Origin: Hawksworthiomyces lignivorus | Lineage: Eukaryota > Ascomycota > Sordariomycetes > Ophiostomatales > Ophiostomataceae | Length of the DNA stretch: 64,000 nucleotides | NCBI GenBank assembly: GCA_002917075.1 | Contig: NTMA01000078.1 | Location: 70,874 to 134,873 of the forward strand | Reading direction: 5' to 3' | In this document: in pieces, positions 11,617 through 22,213 of the stretch | Numbering within the stretch: position 1 is the stretch's first letter | Layout of the letters: every line of letters starts with the position of its first letter | Notes under the pieces: model-generated | What the model saw: only the letters and a program-made list of their open reading frames with translations | Databases searched by the model: none | Told to the model about the DNA's origin: nothing | Made by a program: the position numbers and the translations under genes

Positions 11617-13518
11617 ATGTCCGGTTCACAGCCATTGAAGACGACAGCTGCTGCGGCTGTGGCAGCTGCCGCAGCCGCAACTACATCTCCCACCGCCATC
11701 TCGAACTTTGACACGGGCCTAGACGGCGTAAATCAGGTCCAGAACATGCTGTTTAAGGACATGCTGTGGTGGAGCTTTGGAATCGTCGGTCTTGTCATCC
11801 TCTCTATTCGCCTTCTCGAAATTGGCTGGTCCCAGCTACGACATGTCTCAGCTATGTCGTTACCAGATGTTTCTCAGGCCTACTGGCGCCAGGCTCAGTG
11901 GAGCCGCATGCCGTGGATAAAGAAACACATGACCTACGCGCCGGTTTGGCGGAAACGGCACAACCGCGAAATACGTCTCTCGTCCGCCCTCAATATCGGC
12001 ACCCTGCCGACCCGGCTGCAGGCTGTCTTGCTCTTCGCCTATCTCTGCAGCAACTTGATCTATATGTTCATCCTCGACTACGGCCAGCCAAACCACTGGG
12101 CATTGATCGCCGAGCTGCGCGGCCGCTCGGGAACCTTGGCAGCCGTCAATCTCCTGCCCTTGATCATTTTTGCCGGACGCAACAACCCTTTGATAGCGCT
12201 GCTGCGCATCAGCTTCGACACTTACAACCTGTTGCACCGCTGGATAGGACGCACTGTCGTTGCCGAAGCTATAATTCACACAACTGCCTGGCTGATCGTC
12301 CAGACTAATGATGGCGGCTGGAAAAGCGTAAGCTTTAAAGTGCTTCACGACCACTTCGTTGCCTCGGGAATGGTGGGCACAGTGGCTTTCATTATCCTGG
12401 TCATCGTTTCTGTATCACCATTGCGGCACGCTTTCTATGAAACGTTCCTTGCTACGCACATTTTTCTCGCCTTCGTCGCCCTTGTTTGCACTTGGGTCCA
12501 CTGCGCTACTGCTGCGCTTGCTGGCGGCTTGCCGCAGCTGCCTTGGGTCATTGCTGCCATGCTTCTCTGGTTCGCCGACCGCCTAGCCCGTGTCGGCCTC
12601 AATGCTTACAACTCCTGGTCTCGGCGGGGCTGGCCCGATGCTGTGGTCGAGCCAATGCCTGGCGACTGCTGCCGCGTCACGGTTCACTTGCCACGGTTTG
12701 TCGATGTCCGTCCGGGCACCCACGCCTACCTACGCTTTTCTGAAATCAACCCTTGGGAGTGTCACCCGTTTAGCATTGCCTGGGTCGATCACAAACCGAT
12801 TTCGAGTGGCAGCTATGGAGACGACGTCCTCCCTGTGGAAGAAAAGAGGTCTTCTGGTTCACTTAGCGGTTTTAACGCCCAGAAGAAGAGCCACCTTCTT
12901 CGCACGTCCGTGTCCTTTATTATTGGTGCTCAATCCGGCTTTACGCGGAAGCTGTACGACCGGGCAAGGGAGTCTGGCCGAAAATCAACTGTATTCAAAG
13001 CTCTTGTCGAGGGTCCGTACGCTGGACATCATTCTCTCGATAGCTATGGGCACGTTGTGCTCTTTGCAGGCGCCACAGGCATCACTCATCAGATTAGCTA
13101 CCTGCGGCACCTGATCCAGGGCTATACAGACGGCACGGTGGCGACTCGCCGTATCACGCTGGTGTGGATAGTGCGCGAATATGAGTCTTTGGACTGGGTC
13201 CGACCTTGGATGGACGAGATCCTGCGTCTGCCCAACCGGCACGAAATTTTGCAGATTCGTCTTTTTATTACTCGGCCGAAACATACGCTGCAGTTGTACC
13301 CCAACGGCTCCGCTTCTGGGTCGCGGACAATTCAAATGTTTCCTGGGCGGCCTAACATCTCCGTCCTTCTCCAGAAGGAGGTAGCGGAGCAGATGGGGGC
13401 CATGTGTGTCACAGTATGCGGCCCGGGCGCCTTAGCTGATGATGTACGCTCAGCTGTGAGGGATGTGCTGGACGAAGGCACCGTGGTGGACTTTGTTGAG
13501 GAGAGCTTTACATGGTAG
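11617..13518 (+). CDS. Ferric-chelate reductase-type flavocytochrome (FRE/NOX superfamily)
   Basis: Multi-spanning membrane oxidoreductase that passes electrons from NADPH via FAD and two b-type hemes across a membrane, normally to reduce Fe(III) or Cu(II) before uptake. Single exon, 633 residues. The N-terminus has an Ala-rich stretch. The ferric-reductase domain has four heme-ligand histidines in two pairs, each spaced by 13 residues: His207/His221 and His281/His295. The FAD motif HPFSIAW lies near residue 383, a nucleotide-binding GATGITHQ near 485 and a C-terminal CGPGALADD near 600. All key elements are present, so the enzyme looks intact. An NADPH oxidase is less likely, given the FRE-like order and the HPFSIAW motif. 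The exact paralogue and its membrane (plasma or vacuole) cannot be told from sequence. Confidence 0.88.
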   Translation: MSGSQPLKTTAAAAVAAAAAATTSPTAISNFDTGLDGVNQVQNMLFKDMLWWSFGIVGLVILSIRLLEIGWSQLRHVSAMSLPDVSQAYWRQAQWSRMPWIKKHMTYAPVWRKRHNREIRLSSALNIGTLPTRLQAVLLFAYLCSNLIYMFILDYGQPNHWALIAELRGRSGTLAAVNLLPLIIFAGRNNPLIALLRISFDTYNLLHRWIGRTVVAEAIIHTTAWLIVQTNDGGWKSVSFKVLHDHFVASGMVGTVAFIILVIVSVSPLRHAFYETFLATHIFLAFVALVCTWVHCATAALAGGLPQLPWVIAAMLLWFADRLARVGLNAYNSWSRRGWPDAVVEPMPGDCCRVTVHLPRFVDVRPGTHAYLRFSEINPWECHPFSIAWVDHKPISSGSYGDDVLPVEEKRSSGSLSGFNAQKKSHLLRTSVSFIIGAQSGFTRKLYDRARESGRKSTVFKALVEGPYAGHHSLDSYGHVVLFAGATGITHQISYLRHLIQGYTDGTVATRRITLVWIVREYESLDWVRPWMDEILRLPNRHEILQIRLFITRPKHTLQLYPNGSASGSRTIQMFPGRPNISVLLQKEVAEQMGAMCVTVCGPGALADDVRSAVRDVLDEGTVVDFVEESFTW

Positions 13519-14222
13519 AAGATTAAAATCTGATTCAACACTTCTTTTTTTCGTTTTATTTTGTTTTTAATATGTTGCCACGCCACTGTGGTTGTATTTT
13601 ACCTTTCCTTTCTTGCTAAACGCCTTGTCTTTGGCTTCACAACTGAAGTTGCATGGCCACCTTGACCGGGTTTGATTACATATTGTACACATACGTTGCC
13701 TTAGAATATATATATATATAGGAAAGAGGCTAGAAATTTTACAACTTCTGAAAAACAATGAGTCCGCGTGAAATATTGAGCCCGATGCCTCACTTTAGGC
13801 ATCCTAGGTAGTAGAGGTCAAAAGAGAGGAACAGGACATCCAGCTATCCAGTCTTCTTACATATTTAGAAAGACTACTAGAATTAAACCACATTCCAAGG
13901 GAAATTACGCATGACAGCGTTTTATATATACTATCGCCTGTTTGAAAGCCCGCCTTCCTCTCCCCCTTTTTTCTGGCGGCAAGCGCAGTCCTGCGTATCT
14001 CACCAACAAACGCTCGCCACGTGAACAAAGAACACCACTCATACCTCTGCTCCGTCTTGTCCTATCTTCTTCTTGACTAAAAATGAGGCCAGATCTAAAC
14101 TATCTTTTAAATAGAACCCCTAGACTGAAAGATTTCAACAGAGAAAACTCGCAGAGATGATGCCTAGCCCAGGACGAAGAAATCCAGCGCGAGCATCATC
14201 AAACGGGGAACCCTTCCTGCAA
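13519..14222. other. Intergenic, reductase to tRNA-Ser
   Basis: Non-coding, with a short (TA)n run near 13707-13720. Presumably the reductase 3' region and sequence before the tRNA. No other feature seen. Confidence 0.6.
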
Positions 14223-14308
14223 GCCAGCTTGGCCGAGGGGTCAAAGGCGGTAGTCTTGAGAACTACTATCTTGAAAAAGATGCGCGGGTTCGACTCCTGT
14301 AGCTGGCA
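14223..14308 (+). tRNA. tRNA-Ser (anticodon TGA)
   Basis: An 86-base class II tRNA, folded by eye. The acceptor stem GCCAGCT pairs with AGCTGGC. The D arm contains GCCGAGG...GGC. The anticodon stem GTAGT/ACTAC encloses the loop CTTGAGA, with anticodon TGA reading UCA serine codons. The long variable arm (ATCTT...AAGAT) is typical of tRNA-Ser. The T arm contains GGTTCGACTCC. The discriminator base is A. No intron and no encoded CCA, as expected for a nuclear fungal gene. A 17-T run follows about 20 bases downstream as the Pol III stop. Confidence 0.93.
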
Positions 14309-14328
14309 TACGATTATTTGAGCATTCA

Positions 14329-14345
14329 TTTTTTTTTTTTTTTTT
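14329..14345 (+). terminator. Pol III terminator of tRNA-Ser
   Basis: A run of 17 T beginning 21 bases after the tRNA 3' end. RNA polymerase III stops at T runs of four or more, so this is more than sufficient. Confidence 0.8.
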
Positions 14346-14367
14346 GCTGCTGTTCGTCTTGTTTCCA

Positions 14368-14408
14368 TAGTGTCATAGTGTCGTAGTGTCGTAGTGTCGT
14401 AGTCTCCC
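14368..14408. repeat. Short 8-bp tandem repeat
   Basis: About four to five copies of TAGTGTCG with small variations, just after the tRNA terminator. Confidence 0.8.
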
Positions 14409-14823
14409 TTGCTTGTTTGTTGATCGTAGTCTAGAGACTGAGGAGCACCTTTGAGTCTCCAATTCGTGAATACTAAAGGTGCAAAAGCAAGACTTACCTC
14501 GCGAATTTTGCTGCCCTTGCCATTACTAAACCTCCTTTCAATCCGCAGTACGGACGGAGAAGCTGATCACGACTCTACGTCTTCTGTCTTGCATGATCTA
14601 ATCGCAAATGGCGTCGTGGAAAGAACGAAGGCTGTCCCGAGCAGCAGGAGAGTGTATGCGAACTCTTCTATTTCGGTCACGCGTCTACCGTTCTTGACAA
14701 GCTAATCTCGTTGCTTTCTATATACATACACACACTAGCGGCATATCACCGGGCAGTGTTCCACTGCCGTCCACAGTTCACGCAGCAGCCACCAGCATCC
14801 CTCTCGGGTGCACTGCAGCTGAC

Positions 14824-15273
14824 TTAGTAGCCGTCCTTGCCCCACTTGTTGTACTTGTCGTGCAGGCTCTTGGGCAGGTTGACATCGGGGACGACGACGA
14901 CGTTGACGGCGCTCGGGGCGTCCTTGGGCTCGGCGCTCTGGTTGCCGCCGGGGAAGTACCGGTACTTGCCCTCAGTGGAGCCGGTCTCCCACGGCATGCC
15001 AGCCTTGGCCACATCGGACTCGGAGGTGGACTGCGTGGGGGACATGCCGAAGTAGTAGCCGGCGCCGGCGAGAGCGGCCACCATGACGCCGCCGAGGATC
15101 TGTATAGGTTAGCATGGGATCTGCGCTGCCTCGATCCAGGATGCCGCCCCTTGATCTGCACGCACGTAGAGCTCAGGGTTGCGCTTGGTCTCCTTCTTGA
15201 GGGCTTCGTCGCCGGCGGTGGCCATGCGGCGGGCGGAGGTGGAAAAGGCGCGACGGGCGAGGAAAGAAGCCAT
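14824..15273 (-). CDS. Small mitochondrial single-pass membrane protein, unknown role
   Basis: Two exons, 15273-15166 and 15099-14824, with a 66-bp intron in phase 0, giving 127 residues. The N-terminus, MASFLARRAFSTSARR, is Arg/Ser/Ala-rich without acidic residues, a classic matrix-targeting presequence. After NPELY comes one glycine-rich hydrophobic helix (ILGGVMVAALAGAGYYFG, about residues 37-54), then a hydrophilic tail rich in Gly, Pro and Asp that ends KWGKDGY. This layout suggests an inner-membrane protein with its tail facing the intermembrane space. It looks like a conserved ascomycete family, perhaps an accessory subunit of a respiratory complex, but I cannot name it. Codon use is strongly C-ending, as in highly expressed genes. 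Confidence 0.82.
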
Positions 15274-17455
15274 TTCAATTCGTTGGATCAACGTATGCGT
15301 GAGGGCGACGAAGGAATCTGGCAGATTTCGAGGGCGAGGTTGAAGTGCAGTCGTGGTGATGGTAGTACAGCGGGATGATGGTGGCAAGAAGATGGTCTGA
15401 TTCGGAAACAAAGCTTCTCGGGCACAATAAAAAAGCTCTCTCTCACCTTTCTCGTGGGTCGGGTGGATGGGTGGGCAGTTAACAAATGCGTAGCAGCCAT
15501 TGGCCAATCCGGGAGCCATTGTCGCTTACCTAACCGCCAGCCTGAGCAGTGCACAGTATCCATCAAGAGAGTCCGACTGTATGAACGAATTGATGTCTCC
15601 TCGAGCGACTATTGTGGCCTGTTCGTTGCCTGAGGCATTTGCCGAAATGCATATAAGCGAGGAGCTGTATGCAACTTGTGTCCAACCCATAGATGTATAT
15701 TATTAGACCCCACAACCAGAGCGAGAGACCCAAGAAACAAGAAAAGGGGAAACTAGAGTGCCGCCGAGATGGGTCAGTAATGATCCGCTAAAGTGACTAT
15801 CACACACAAAGGTATCAGCATATCACGGATACCTTGTAATAGAAGATGGCACTAGGGGAACATGGAAGAGACAAGAGAGGTTGAAGCAGGCTGCATGCTA
15901 CACAGGATACATACACACGACAACACGCACACGCCTTCTACCATTCCTCAGAAGGCCAGACATTAGTCTAAGAAGAGGCGAATCGCAAGAGATGTGTAAG
16001 AGACAAAACACTATACAATGTGAAAAGCCAAGATTAATGGATTGAGAGGGTTAAAAAAAAAGACATGGCAGCGGAAGCAACGGAGTGAATTACTCCAAAA
16101 GGCGTGCTGTGCCAAAATTTCTTTTTTTTCTCTTCTTCTTTGCCGGCTCGAATGGCAGTTCTGCCACTGCGCGTCGTCCCAGCAAATGCTACCCCATGGT
16201 TGGTGGTGGTAAGATGATCCAGAGCGACGATACTTCTGCTTTTGTGCCATCTAGCCCTGTCTGCCTGTCGCCGTTGTACTATTACGCTTATCCGACGGGC
16301 ATGGTACAAAAAGTGGGGTATGTTCACGATTTTTTTTTGTAATCGGTACAAGAACGGCAGACGTGGGAGGCGACGAGAAACCAAGAGCACCCTTTGGTAA
16401 TACTGTTTATGTGCTTACGTGCCTTGCGTTGTCCGTCCTTCGGACTAATAAGACGCACCAAGCGAAAGGACCGTTGCGGTTTGGCTACGAAGTATGTATG
16501 TACTTAGCGCGTTCAGTCCCTGCAAATACGAGTACATACATGTACATGCGGGTTATTAGACGTAGGCATTTCCTTGTGGAGAGGCACCCCCCTGGCACGC
16601 CTTGCTCGCTGTGATTCGTCCCTCTTCTATCGCTCCCTTGCCCATGCCTTGACTATCGACGTACCTCTGTTATACGTCGTATGCGTACCGCATAGTTAGT
16701 CTCCTGTTTTCTTCCTCAATATTCTTTCATCATTTCCCCCCTTTCTCTCTGTCACTCACTCTCCCTTCCCCCCTAGTAACCAAAATCCCGTCGCTGCGTC
16801 CTGCGGGTGGCTTCTCTCGCCTTCCTCTACCTGCATATTCTCCTGTGGGTTCGGTTTGTGGGTGTAGGAGCGCGCGTGTGTGTGTGGTCAATTCTTTGCT
16901 CGTCGCCTCCTTCAATCTCGTCCCCTACTGCTACTACTCTCTGGAATATTGCTCATTTGACCTTCCGCCTTGACTTTTTTTTTCTCTTCCTTTTTGCACG
17001 CCTCTGCGCAACGCACAGAACACATCTGACTGCCGTCTCTCCTTCCATTATCCATTTTCTTGGTGGCTTTCTTCTTTCTTTCATTCTTTCTCTGTTGATC
17101 GTTCCGCTTTTGCCTTCTTCTGTTGCCTTTTCCTCAAGAAAACTCAGTCCGCCTCAAGTTTATATTCAGCCAACGAACCAACACGCAACACGACCGATCT
17201 TTTTCCCACGTTCAATTTTTTTTTTTTTTCCCTCGATATTTTTTTTCACACTCGTCCTTCGACCCAGCTATCGATTTCTCGAGCGAGCCGGAATCTGCAA
17301 GACATGCAGTCATAGCGAGCTGTTGACGAATTCACGGAAATCTATACTACTACGAACTTTTAACCTTGCGATAAGATTCGAATAAGACACAAGGATTCTG
17401 TATCTTTTCCCAGCAGCAAACCTTCTAATCCGGTTTCCTTTTGCGAGCCCAGCCA
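15274..17455. other. Intergenic, divergent promoter region before ERF2
   Basis: 2.2 kb without a supported gene. It separates the small mitochondrial gene from ERF2, which is transcribed the other way. The last 500 bases are extremely T/C-rich with several poly-T runs (for example near 17218-17230), probably the ERF2 leader. Confidence 0.6.
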
Positions 17456-19756
17456 ATGGCTTCTCCTGAGGCAGGGCCGCACGGCGCCTCTCCCATCGCC
17501 GATGACGACCACTCATTCCCCACCTTTCCATCCTCGCGCTCAGAGGCTCCCGGCACAGCGCCCAGCATCATCTCCTCTCGGATGACTGATATTATGTCCG
17601 ACGATGGTGGTCCTGTCGGCGACAGTTTGATGGTCGCTGGCGCCGCCGGTGACGCTTCCTCCCGCCCGCCGACAGCACGGACAGGGTTGTCATCTGTAAG
17701 GAACTCTCAGTCAATCCAGCCGCCACTGCGCCGCGGCCTGTCTGGGAAGCGGTCCAGCGCCGGAGGAAGCAGCCTAGCAGGATCGGCAGCCTACGGTGGA
17801 CGGCCGGTCAGCTCCACGAGCCGCAGCCACGTCCCGTCCCTCACGTCTCACGCCTTCTTTCACCCTATGAGCTCCCAGAAGCTGCAGGCACAGCGTGGCA
17901 GCGTCACTCGACCCCGGCAGTCTCAGGCAGGGCAACAGCTTCAGCAGCTGCAACAGCAGCAGCAAAGAGGAGCAAATGAAGGCGCTGCTGGACAGCCCGG
18001 CAATCCTCTCTCTCAGCCGTACACCGCGCCATATCCACGACCTGTCTCTCGGGGCTCTGAATTCACTGATCTGGGCACTGTAGATCGTATCACGGCCAAC
18101 ACGAGCCCCACGGGAGGCCACTACCCCACCGCTTCATTGAGCGACAGCGTACGGCCACTGCATCAGCAGAACCGGCCAGCTCTGGGTGCTGCGAGGGCTG
18201 GCGTCGGAGCAGAATCTGGTTCCGGCACTGGAGCCGGCGCGGGCGCGAATGCTAGCGCGGAGGCTGTAAACACCGGCGCCGGCCGGAGCGGGTTGACTAT
18301 CCGCGTTGACAAGTCCTACAAGTCTGGAAACGTTGGGAGTCTGCCGACGCCAGTGCGCACACCTAGGTCGTTCCGCTCCAGTTTCATGCTGCCAGGGAGA
18401 GGAAGCAGCGGTGGTGATGGAGCGGGCCCGAATCGCGACATCCAAGGCGGCGAGAAGCTCGAATCCGTGGCCTCTACACCGCAGCGCAGCCCTTCCGCTA
18501 CATCTCATCCTCCAAGTGGCGTCCATGTTGGGATGTCGGCTGCTGGTGGCCGGAGAACGAAGCATTCTGCCGCCAATGGAGACATCGGCGCCTCCGGCAA
18601 AAACTACGAATATTTCGAAGGCAACATCGTGTTCTGCCTCGGGGGGCGTCTGGAAAACACTAAATCACGTCCAGTCAATATTGCCACTGGCACCCTAGTC
18701 GTCATTCCCTGCGTCCTATTCTTCGTCTTCTCCGCACCGTGGTTGTGGCACAACATATCGCCTGCCATCCCGATCACCTTTGCCTACGTATTCTACATCT
18801 GTCTCTCGTCCTTCTTCCATGCATCTGTTACGGATCCAGGGGTGAGTTACGAAGATTGCGGTCATCCGCCAGAGCATCACCTCTGTCCTGGTCTTGTGCC
18901 TACAAGACCAAAACAAAATTTCATATTGCTAACCATGAACCAGATCCTACCACGCAACCTCCATCAGTTCCCCCCGCTTGACGAAAATGATGACCCGTTG
19001 CGCCTCGGCCCGCCGACAACAGACTGGGCTCTGATCAAGTCCTGCGAATCGACAACTGCTGCCATGGAGGTCCCGGTCAAGTACTGCCGGACATGCAACA
19101 TCTGGCGGCCGCCACGGGCGCATCACTGTCGCATGTGTGACAACTGCGTCGAGACAGCGGACCACCATTGCGTGTGGCTTAACAATTGTGTCGGCCGACG
19201 CAACTACCGCTATTTCTTCACATTTGTGTCTTCGTGTACGGTGCTGGCGCTGTATCTGATGGGAGCGTCTCTAGCCCAGATTCTGGTGTACCGCCAGCGC
19301 GAGTCCGTGTCGTTTGGCGGTGCCATCAGCCATTTCCGTGTCCCATTTGCTATGTTTATCTACGGCATCCTAGGGTGCTCGTATCCAGTGCCGCTGATGG
19401 GCTACCACCTGTTTCTGATGGCACGCGGTGAGACAACGCGTGAGTTCTTGAACTCACACAAATTCCCCAAGAAGGACCGGTACCGCGCCTACACGCAAGG
19501 CAATGCTTTCCTCAACTGGGTATCCGTGCTGTGTCGTCCGCGTCCGCCGACCTACTATAAATTCAAGGGCCCGCATATGCCTGGTGACCAGCGACTTGCG
19601 AATGAGCCAATCAAGGTGACCGCCCGCAAAGCCGGGAACCACAACAACGCCGGCAACGACAACGCCTTCAACAAGGGAGATGCCCTCGAGATGCAAGACG
19701 TTGCCGCCAATGCACCGGCATTTCAGGGGCCTGTGGCCTTGCGAAGCGAATCCTGA
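17456..19756 (+). CDS. ERF2: DHHC palmitoyltransferase Erf2
   Basis: S-palmitoyltransferase of the endoplasmic reticulum membrane; in yeast it acts with Erf4 to lipidate Ras. Two exons, 17456-18841 and 18944-19756, give 732 residues. The first 380 residues are disordered, Ser/Pro/Gly-rich and include a Gln run. Four membrane segments follow (about 400-420, 425-445, 555-580 and 600-625). The cysteine-rich domain starts KYCRTCNIWRPPRAHHC and has the catalytic Asp-His-His-Cys at residues 535-538. The TTxE motif (TTRE) lies after the last membrane segment. The 102-bp intron is a multiple of three and has no stop codon, but it has GTGAGT, a CTAAC branch and CAG, and removing it joins TDPG to ILPRNLH as in the family. 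The start is the first ATG in frame; the frame itself opens further upstream without one. Confidence 0.92.
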   Translation: MASPEAGPHGASPIADDDHSFPTFPSSRSEAPGTAPSIISSRMTDIMSDDGGPVGDSLMVAGAAGDASSRPPTARTGLSSVRNSQSIQPPLRRGLSGKRSSAGGSSLAGSAAYGGRPVSSTSRSHVPSLTSHAFFHPMSSQKLQAQRGSVTRPRQSQAGQQLQQLQQQQQRGANEGAAGQPGNPLSQPYTAPYPRPVSRGSEFTDLGTVDRITANTSPTGGHYPTASLSDSVRPLHQQNRPALGAARAGVGAESGSGTGAGAGANASAEAVNTGAGRSGLTIRVDKSYKSGNVGSLPTPVRTPRSFRSSFMLPGRGSSGGDGAGPNRDIQGGEKLESVASTPQRSPSATSHPPSGVHVGMSAAGGRRTKHSAANGDIGASGKNYEYFEGNIVFCLGGRLENTKSRPVNIATGTLVVIPCVLFFVFSAPWLWHNISPAIPITFAYVFYICLSSFFHASVTDPGVSYEDCGHPPEHHLCPGLVPTRPKQNFILLTMNQILPRNLHQFPPLDENDDPLRLGPPTTDWALIKSCESTTAAMEVPVKYCRTCNIWRPPRAHHCRMCDNCVETADHHCVWLNNCVGRRNYRYFFTFVSSCTVLALYLMGASLAQILVYRQRESVSFGGAISHFRVPFAMFIYGILGCSYPVPLMGYHLFLMARGETTREFLNSHKFPKKDRYRAYTQGNAFLNWVSVLCRPRPPTYYKFKGPHMPGDQRLANEPIKVTARKAGNHNNAGNDNAFNKGDALEMQDVAANAPAFQGPVALRSES

Positions 19757-20855
19757 TTGTTTTTCATCGGATTCTTCATTCTCTTGACATTTCCTTTCTA
19801 CATTGTCCCATTTTCACCTGCTTTCCTTTCTTTTGGAGCTGGAGACAAGAGTTTATATTTCTGCCATGTGCTACTTCGGCTTATTTTCGTATCTCGTCAT
19901 GCTCTATCTGTTTACAAATACCCTTTTTCTTTTCTTTCTTTTCATAGAGCTCTGTTCTAAGAGGCCACTTACATACCTTCTTTTTCTTATCTCTTTACTG
20001 TCTGTCTGATTAATGGGGTCTGTGCTGTATACAAAAGAGGACTAAGTCGACTGCTTCCAACGAGCACCTGGAGGCCAACCTTGGCGTTTCTTTTTTCTTC
20101 TTTCCAGGGTTACTACATCTTTATTTTCGCTGTATTTTTCCCGTTATAACCTGTAATGTAGTGTGTAGTCTGGTCTGCTGCTGTATATACCCGGGGTGCT
20201 CAAAAACAAAAATAATAGTGGACGATACAAAATAGAATCACCTTAGATTCCGCTGATTGTCGAGGATCGTGCTGTGTAGCGTCCAAGCAAAGTAAAGTAG
20301 AGTTGCGGCCAAGTATTATATGCTGATCCAATAAGGCCGTCAATCTCTATTCGACAGAAGCTACTCATCTCGGAGTTACGTGCTGCAACGGTATTTTTCT
20401 TTTGGCACCTAATATCCATTCCCTGCTACCACATTTTTTAACGACGATTGAAGAATGGCAAAAAAAAAAAAGCGGGGGCCTTTACCTCTGCGCATGTCTT
20501 GATTCCGCCACTGCCACCTAGAGAATACAAAATCACCGCCTCTACGTATATAGACAAAGAAAGCGCCCAAACCCGAACGACTCTCAGGTGTAACCTTTCT
20601 CCTGTGGTTCTAAGTGATTAGAGAGACGTCAAGTTTCTTTGGAAACAGTCTTGCACCGATATTCTACATAGATTGTTGTTTGCGTAGCCTACAGCAGTCC
20701 TCGTCGCTTACAATTGTCGCGTACCTACCTGAGTGGAAGCTCCTTTGCGTGAAGCGCTGCAGATTTGATACACTCTTGTCCTTCTCTCCCTTTCCTTTTC
20801 TTTTTCCTCTCTCTGATTCCTTGTCTTTCTTCCTGTTCCCTACACACTTTTAGCC
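19757..20855. other. Intergenic, ERF2 to ISD11
   Basis: Non-coding and T-rich, with an ERF2 3' region and an ISD11 promoter whose last 80 bases are almost all pyrimidine. No coding region supported. Confidence 0.6.
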
Positions 20856-21412
20856 ATGTCTCTCACATCCACTCGCTCCGAGGCCATCCAAGTCCTCTCT
20901 CTGGTAAGCGTCTAGCTGAGACCCCTCCTGTCCTGGTGCTCTTTTCTCTTTCTATGCGTCCTTCGTACCCAGGCTGATATGCCTCCCCCTCAGTACCGCC
21001 AGCTCCTCCGTCAGGCGCAGCAATTCCCGGCTTACAACTTCCGCGAATATGCCAAGCGCCGTACCAGGGACGCTTTCCGCGAGCACAAGGCCGAGTCGGA
21101 TCCCCGTCGCGTACAAGATCTCGTCCAGCGCGGCTTGAAAGAACTGCAGATGATGCGGGTAAGTTGCCGAATCTCTCACAACCACAGATGCAGTCCGTTG
21201 CTAACAGCACAAAGCGCCAAACGACAATCGGCAACTTCTATCAGACGGAGCGGTTAGTAGTTGAGACAACAGTACGTGCGAGCAGCTCCCCCTTCTACTT
21301 CCCCGGATCCTTTAGCCTCCATTCTTCCTTTTCTAGCTTTGTCTTCTGACAACCACAGGGCCGAGAAAAAGGCCAGCACGGTGGCTTGATTCGGGAGCGA
21401 GGAACGGAGTGA
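20856..21412 (+). CDS. ISD11: LYR-motif protein Isd11, Fe-S cluster biogenesis
   Basis: Mitochondrial matrix adaptor that stabilises the cysteine desulfurase Nfs1 together with acyl carrier protein. Four exons, 20856-20903, 20994-21158, 21215-21271 and 21359-21412, give 107 residues. Joining exons 1 and 2 in this way creates [14 protein letters not shown], with the defining Leu-Tyr-Arg at residues 16-18, and then [18 protein letters not shown], the family hallmark. The tail [16 protein letters not shown] also fits. A second acceptor at 20971-20972, also in frame, would insert seven residues and split the LYR motif, so it was not used. The last exon has low conservation but keeps frame and ends after RERGTE. 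Confidence 0.9.
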
Positions 21413-22213
21413 TGGCGGGCTGAAACGGTGCTGCTGATTCAGGGCAAAGAGAGTCTGGGAGGAGCTCGCGGCGCATTTTGGGTCAAACAACCAGAAGAGC
21501 CAGCTCTTACCTCTTATCTCTTTAACGTCGGAGCCAGCGTTGGCCTGGCGGGTTTGTTTCAGTCAGCGGTGATAACATGACAGTCCGAGGTACCGGAACA
21601 GGGCCAGCAAAAAAAAAAGGCCCGTGTATACATATGTGTTTGTGCCTGTTAGTTTTAAGCGAAATAGTTGACCTTGTGGGGAGAGAGAAACATGCGGTCT
21701 GGCCATGGGGGGGTTGGCAGACTGCTGCTGCTTTCTTCACACACTCTTGGTTTCTCGCTGGCGTTAACCAGGGAGAATGCTGCTCTGCTTAGTCGTGTAC
21801 TCGCAGAGCTTATTAGAAAAGTAGAACCGGGAAGCGAGTACGGCATGACATCTGTTTTTGATAACATTCTCCTATCTATTATACATCAAGCAAATAAACC
21901 CACCAGAAGAATCCATACAAGAAATACATTCCCAGCTAACAAATCATGTCCATCCGATATTCTTCACCGTAGTCCCATTTGTCCACATGTCCAAGTCGCC
22001 ACCGGTGCCTCATGGTGTTTCTTTTTGAATTCGAGCAAGACGAACAGAGGAACGGAAACATAAGCCAAAAATGGGTGAAATATGAAGACAAGAATCGACA
22101 CACAGCACAGAGCGCCCACGAAAAGTTTCAACGATTTCGAAAACATAAACGCCACTGTGAACCCAAAATACAGGCTAAAACAATATTTCATGTAAGTGAA
22201 CAGCAGAACAAAA
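21413..22213. other. Intergenic, convergent 3' region
   Basis: Lies between the ISD11 stop and the stop of the following minus-strand gene. No coding region supported. Confidence 0.6.

Larger units (their letters stand above)
14309..14823. other. Intergenic, tRNA-Ser to small mitochondrial gene
   Basis: Holds the tRNA terminator, the 8-bp repeat and the 3' region of the minus-strand gene that follows. No supported coding sequence. Confidence 0.6.

Noticed and set aside
14860..15378. Plus-strand frame of 172 codons rich in Gly/Val/Asp
   Set aside because: It is the opposite strand of the small mitochondrial gene, kept open by its C-ending codons.
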